This document shows, piece by piece, positions 6,830 through 8,334 of a stretch of 8,334 nt of DNA (the first letter of the stretch is position 1; each line of letters begins with the position of its first letter). The DNA lies in contig CAZXOC010000315.1 in the NCBI GenBank assembly GCA_964642165.1, positions 1-8,334 of the forward strand, in the 5' to 3' direction. This DNA comes from CAYRVX01 sp964642165. GTDB taxonomy: Bacteria > Planctomycetota > Phycisphaerae > SM23-33. The notes beneath the pieces were generated by a model. It ran no database searches and was not told the origin of the DNA. It saw only the letters and a program-made list of their open reading frames with translations. The position numbers were made by a program, and so were the translations under genes.

Positions 6830-7816
6830 TCAAGATGCCGTGCGTCTTCCAACTTGGCCGCTCCGGGCCGACGTCAGTTTCGTGATGAGGAACCGCTCGC
6901 GCGATCCGTATTTCGTGCGGGCGCCGGGGTACTGCAGGTCGGCCTCGACGCCCAACGCGTCCATCTTCTCCTTGAGCTTGACGCCGAAGACCACGTGGTG
7001 GACCTTCCAGCCGCGGGCCCTCGCGCCGGCGGGCACGGGGTCGTCGGGCTTCATGCCGTAGCTCATGAAGATGGGCGGGTCGTCCTTGCCGATCAGCGAC
7101 AGGGCGGAGATCTCGGTGACGATCTTGCGGGTTCCCTCGGGCGTGTTGGCGTCGAAGACGGCCGAGATGTCGCGGTGGGGCTGGTCGTAGCCGGGCACGT
7201 TCTTGCGCCACCACGCGAAGTCCATGGTGGTCTGCCCGCCGCCGGTGGCCAGGCACGTCAGGCGGGTCGACTCGCGGGCGATCGGGTCGTCGGACTTCGC
7301 ATCGGCCATGTCGTCGTGGAAGCCGAGGTACATGCAGAGCTGCGCCCCGGCCGAGCCGCCGAACGCGCCGACACGCGTCTTGTCGAAGTTGTACCTCTTG
7401 GCGTGATGGCGAAGGAACTGGATCGCCCGCCGGCAGTCGTGGTGCGCCGCCGGCAGCCGCTTGTGCTGCACGAAGCGATACTCGATGGCGGCGAGGGAGA
7501 TCCCGGCGTCGAGGAACGGCTTGGGGTTGACGCCGCGCTTCGACCCGCCCCGAAAGCCGCCGCCGTGGATGTACAGCACCAGCGGCGTGGGCTTGTCCGA
7601 CGTGGCCAGGTAGATGTCGATCTTCTGCTGGGGGTGTTTGCCGTACGGCACGTCGGCGTGCGTGGGCCGCACCCGGGGCCCGCCGCGGCGGCTTCGTTGC
7701 GGTGGCTGTTGGCGCCGTTGCTGGGCGTGGGTCACGGCGGGCAGGACGACCGCGATCAGCAGCGCCGCCATCGCCGCCGTCGTCCCGATCCGTCGCGTGT
7801 GCCTGTGATCCGCCAT
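6830..7816 (-). CDS. Secreted alpha/beta hydrolase (esterase/lipase-like)
   Basis: The 328-residue protein starts with a signal peptide: basic residues (RR at 8-9), the hydrophobic stretch AAMAALLIAVVLPAV, and a cleavage site after THA at residue 31. A low-complexity Q/R/P-rich linker (about 32-52) precedes the hydrolase domain. YIHGGGF holds the oxyanion-hole HGGG at 84-87. GGSAG at 153-157 is the nucleophile elbow with S155 as the probable catalytic serine. KDDPPIFMSYG (244-254) matches the usual KDDPP region of carboxylesterase and acetyl-xylan-esterase-like members. The expected C-terminal catalytic histidine is not obvious; the only candidates are H273 and H274 in KVHHVVFG. The most likely role is removing acyl or feruloyl-type esters from polysaccharides, inferred from family and the sulfatase neighbour. 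I prefer the ATG at 7816 over an upstream in-frame GTG at 7936, because it has an AAGGAG eight bases before it and begins directly at the signal peptide. Confidence 0.88.
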   Translation of the reverse strand: MADHRHTRRIGTTAAMAALLIAVVLPAVTHAQQRRQQPPQRSRRGGPRVRPTHADVPYGKHPQQKIDIYLATSDKPTPLVLYIHGGGFRGGSKRGVNPKPFLDAGISLAAIEYRFVQHKRLPAAHHDCRRAIQFLRHHAKRYNFDKTRVGAFGGSAGAQLCMYLGFHDDMADAKSDDPIARESTRLTCLATGGGQTTMDFAWWRKNVPGYDQPHRDISAVFDANTPEGTRKIVTEISALSLIGKDDPPIFMSYGMKPDDPVPAGARARGWKVHHVVFGVKLKEKMDALGVEADLQYPGARTKYGSRERFLITKLTSARSGQVGRRTAS

Positions 7817-7824
7817 CGGTTGCG

Positions 7825-7830
7825 CTCCTT
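7825..7830 (-). promoter_or_regulatory. Ribosome-binding site deciding the hydrolase start
   Basis: AAGGAG on the minus strand lies eight bases before the ATG at 7816. The alternative upstream start, a GTG at 7936, would put 40 residues of non-signal-like sequence in front of the signal peptide. This site therefore decides the start. Confidence 0.7.
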
Positions 7831-7894
7831 GATCTGCCTGATCCGGGATTGGCTGGATGGCCTGGGCCCATGACCGTCGTGGGCCTGTTCGGCG

Positions 7895-7923
7895 AATGTA
7901 CTTCGTGTTCGGGACATCGGCAA
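7895..7923 (-). promoter_or_regulatory. Candidate promoter for the hydrolase-sulfatase unit
   Basis: On the minus strand, TTGCCG (7918-7923) and TACATT (7895-7900) are separated by exactly 17 bases. Each matches four of six consensus bases of a housekeeping promoter. Transcription would begin near 7888, giving a leader of about 70 nucleotides before the hydrolase ATG. The match is moderate and could arise by chance. Confidence 0.3.
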
Positions 7924-7984
7924 GGTCTTGGCGCACGCCGGCAACCGGGCACTGGCCCGCACTCCGGACGGCAAGGGGAGCGAA

Positions 7985-8061
7985 AAAAGGGGTCAGAAAA
8001 AAGGGGTCAGGCTACTTTTCTAAAAAAGTAGCCTGACCCCTTTTCGAGTCTGACCCCTTTT
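7985..8061. repeat. Nested palindromic repeat of GGGGTCAG units (REP-like)
   Basis: Four copies of GGGGTCAG or its complement are arranged as two nested inverted pairs. The inner pair forms a perfect 21-bp stem (7999-8019 with 8024-8044) around the 4-base loop CTAA. The outer pair, AAAAGGGGTCAGA at 7985-7997 and its complement at 8049-8061, is another 13-bp match. An alternative small stem, CGAGTC (8045-8050) with GACTCG (8063-8068), competes with the outer pairing. The A/T-flanked GGGGTCAG core resembles, from memory, short palindromes scattered through environmental bacterial genomes near REP-associated tyrosine (Y1/IS200-like) transposases. No transposase is present in the window, so the family link is inference. 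Confidence 0.7.
7997..8044 (-). terminator. Probable intrinsic terminator after the DUF1080-domain gene
   Basis: Read on the minus strand, the 21-bp stem (8044-8024 with 8019-7999) ends in a run of six T residues (8002-7997). This is the arrangement of an intrinsic terminator. It would stop transcription from the DUF1080-domain gene, about 215 bases after its stop codon, and insulate the hydrolase-sulfatase unit. Because the stem is flanked by A and T runs, it could work in both directions. This would be a secondary use of a repeat element. Confidence 0.45.
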
Positions 8062-8257
8062 CGACTCGGCGAGGGTCCGTACACTACGTGCGGCGGAGAA
8101 GCGGCCTCGCCCGGGCCGACCCCGGACGGAGGCGTCTCCGGCGACCTCGTCGGGTCGCTGGGTGGCCGGTTCGTGAGGCTCGGGCGCCTTCGGTCGACCA
8201 CGCGGTGCGGCGCGGCAGCGCCCGGCCGTCTCGATGTGGACGCAGCACCGGGCGGCG
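8062..8257. other. Intergenic region, nothing recognised
   Basis: About 200 bases lie between the palindromic repeat and the stop codon of the truncated gene. Short open frames on the minus strand run through it and into the repeat, but they are not in frame with the DUF1080 tail and translate to low-complexity sequence. I see no RNA gene or clear promoter here. Confidence 0.5.
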
Positions 8258-8334
8258 TCAGGGCAACTCGCGGATGCGGAGGTTCTTGAACTCCACCGGC
8301 GAGCCCTCGGATTCCAGGCAGAGGAATCCCTCAC
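8258..8334 (-). CDS. C-terminal tail of a 3-keto-disaccharide hydrolase (DUF1080) domain protein, partial
   Basis: Only the last 24 codons and the stop (8260-8258) are inside the window; the rest lies beyond the right edge. The tail ends LESEGSPVEFKNLRIRELP. That is the characteristic final strand of DUF1080 (3-keto-disaccharide hydrolase) domains, a jelly-roll fold very abundant in planctomycetes and usually exported. The frame is different from the longer open frame at the same place, which has no resemblance to any family. The protein probably belongs to carbohydrate degradation like its downstream neighbours, but the probable terminator at 7997-8044 suggests a separate transcript. Whether the full protein has other domains cannot be seen. 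Confidence 0.85.
   Translation of the reverse strand, partial: EGFLCLESEGSPVEFKNLRIRELP

Noticed and set aside
5388..7061. Long plus-strand frame opposite the sulfatase
   Set aside because: It is the antisense of a clear sulfatase with all catalytic motifs, and its translation has no recognisable domain.
7817..7936. GTG start at 7936 for the alpha/beta hydrolase
   Set aside because: It would put 40 non-signal-like residues before the signal peptide, and a strong AAGGAG lies before the ATG at 7816.
6786..7952. N-terminal extension of the sulfatase frame by 389 residues
   Set aside because: It is a shadow of the alpha/beta hydrolase gene in another frame of the same strand. The Tat signal and ribosome-binding site define the start at 6785.
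7985..8061. CRISPR array
   Set aside because: The repeat units alternate in orientation as nested palindromes with no regular spacers, and no cas gene is present.
8020..8334. Minus-strand frame of 104 residues at the right edge
   Set aside because: It is out of frame with the clear DUF1080 ending and runs into the palindromic repeat.

Overview
The window looks like a piece of a high-GC genome from the Planctomycetota or a close PVC relative. The evidence is the combination of a Tat-exported sulfatase, a secreted LamG/HEAT-like protein, a secreted alpha/beta hydrolase and the tail of a 3-keto-disaccharide hydrolase (DUF1080) domain, all in one short stretch. The assignment rests on gene content only; there is no rRNA or other marker gene. 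No tRNA, rRNA or CRISPR array was seen.

Layout. Positions 1-476 carry no gene I can support. They hold a perfect 20-bp palindrome, a relatively AT-rich patch with two copies of a 16-bp direct repeat resembling the end of an insertion sequence (IS21-type is my best guess), and a perfect TATAAT box 41 bases before the first gene. Positions 477-3874 on the plus strand form a translationally coupled pair (ATGA overlap): a polytopic membrane protein with a TPR-like soluble half (DUF6057-like), and an exported protein with one CxxCH haem-c motif followed by TolB/PD40-type beta-propeller repeats. The remaining genes are on the minus strand. In their own reading direction they are a cut-off DUF1080 domain protein (8334-8258), a hairpin-rich repeat (7985-8061), an alpha/beta hydrolase (7816-6830), a sulfatase (6785-5427, 44 bases downstream) and a LamG plus HEAT-like protein (5163-3733, 263 bases downstream). 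The last of these converges on the cytochrome-like gene and overlaps it by 142 bases.

How they may work together. The hydrolase-sulfatase pair is close enough to be an operon. With the DUF1080 and LamG proteins it reads as part of an extracytoplasmic system for attacking sulfated and possibly esterified polysaccharides; the substrate cannot be read from the sequence. The DUF6057-like/cytochrome-propeller pair is the most interesting unit. It looks like a membrane-anchored, periplasm-facing complex with a single c-type haem and no known function that I can name. Nothing in the sequence ties it directly to the sulfatase cluster.
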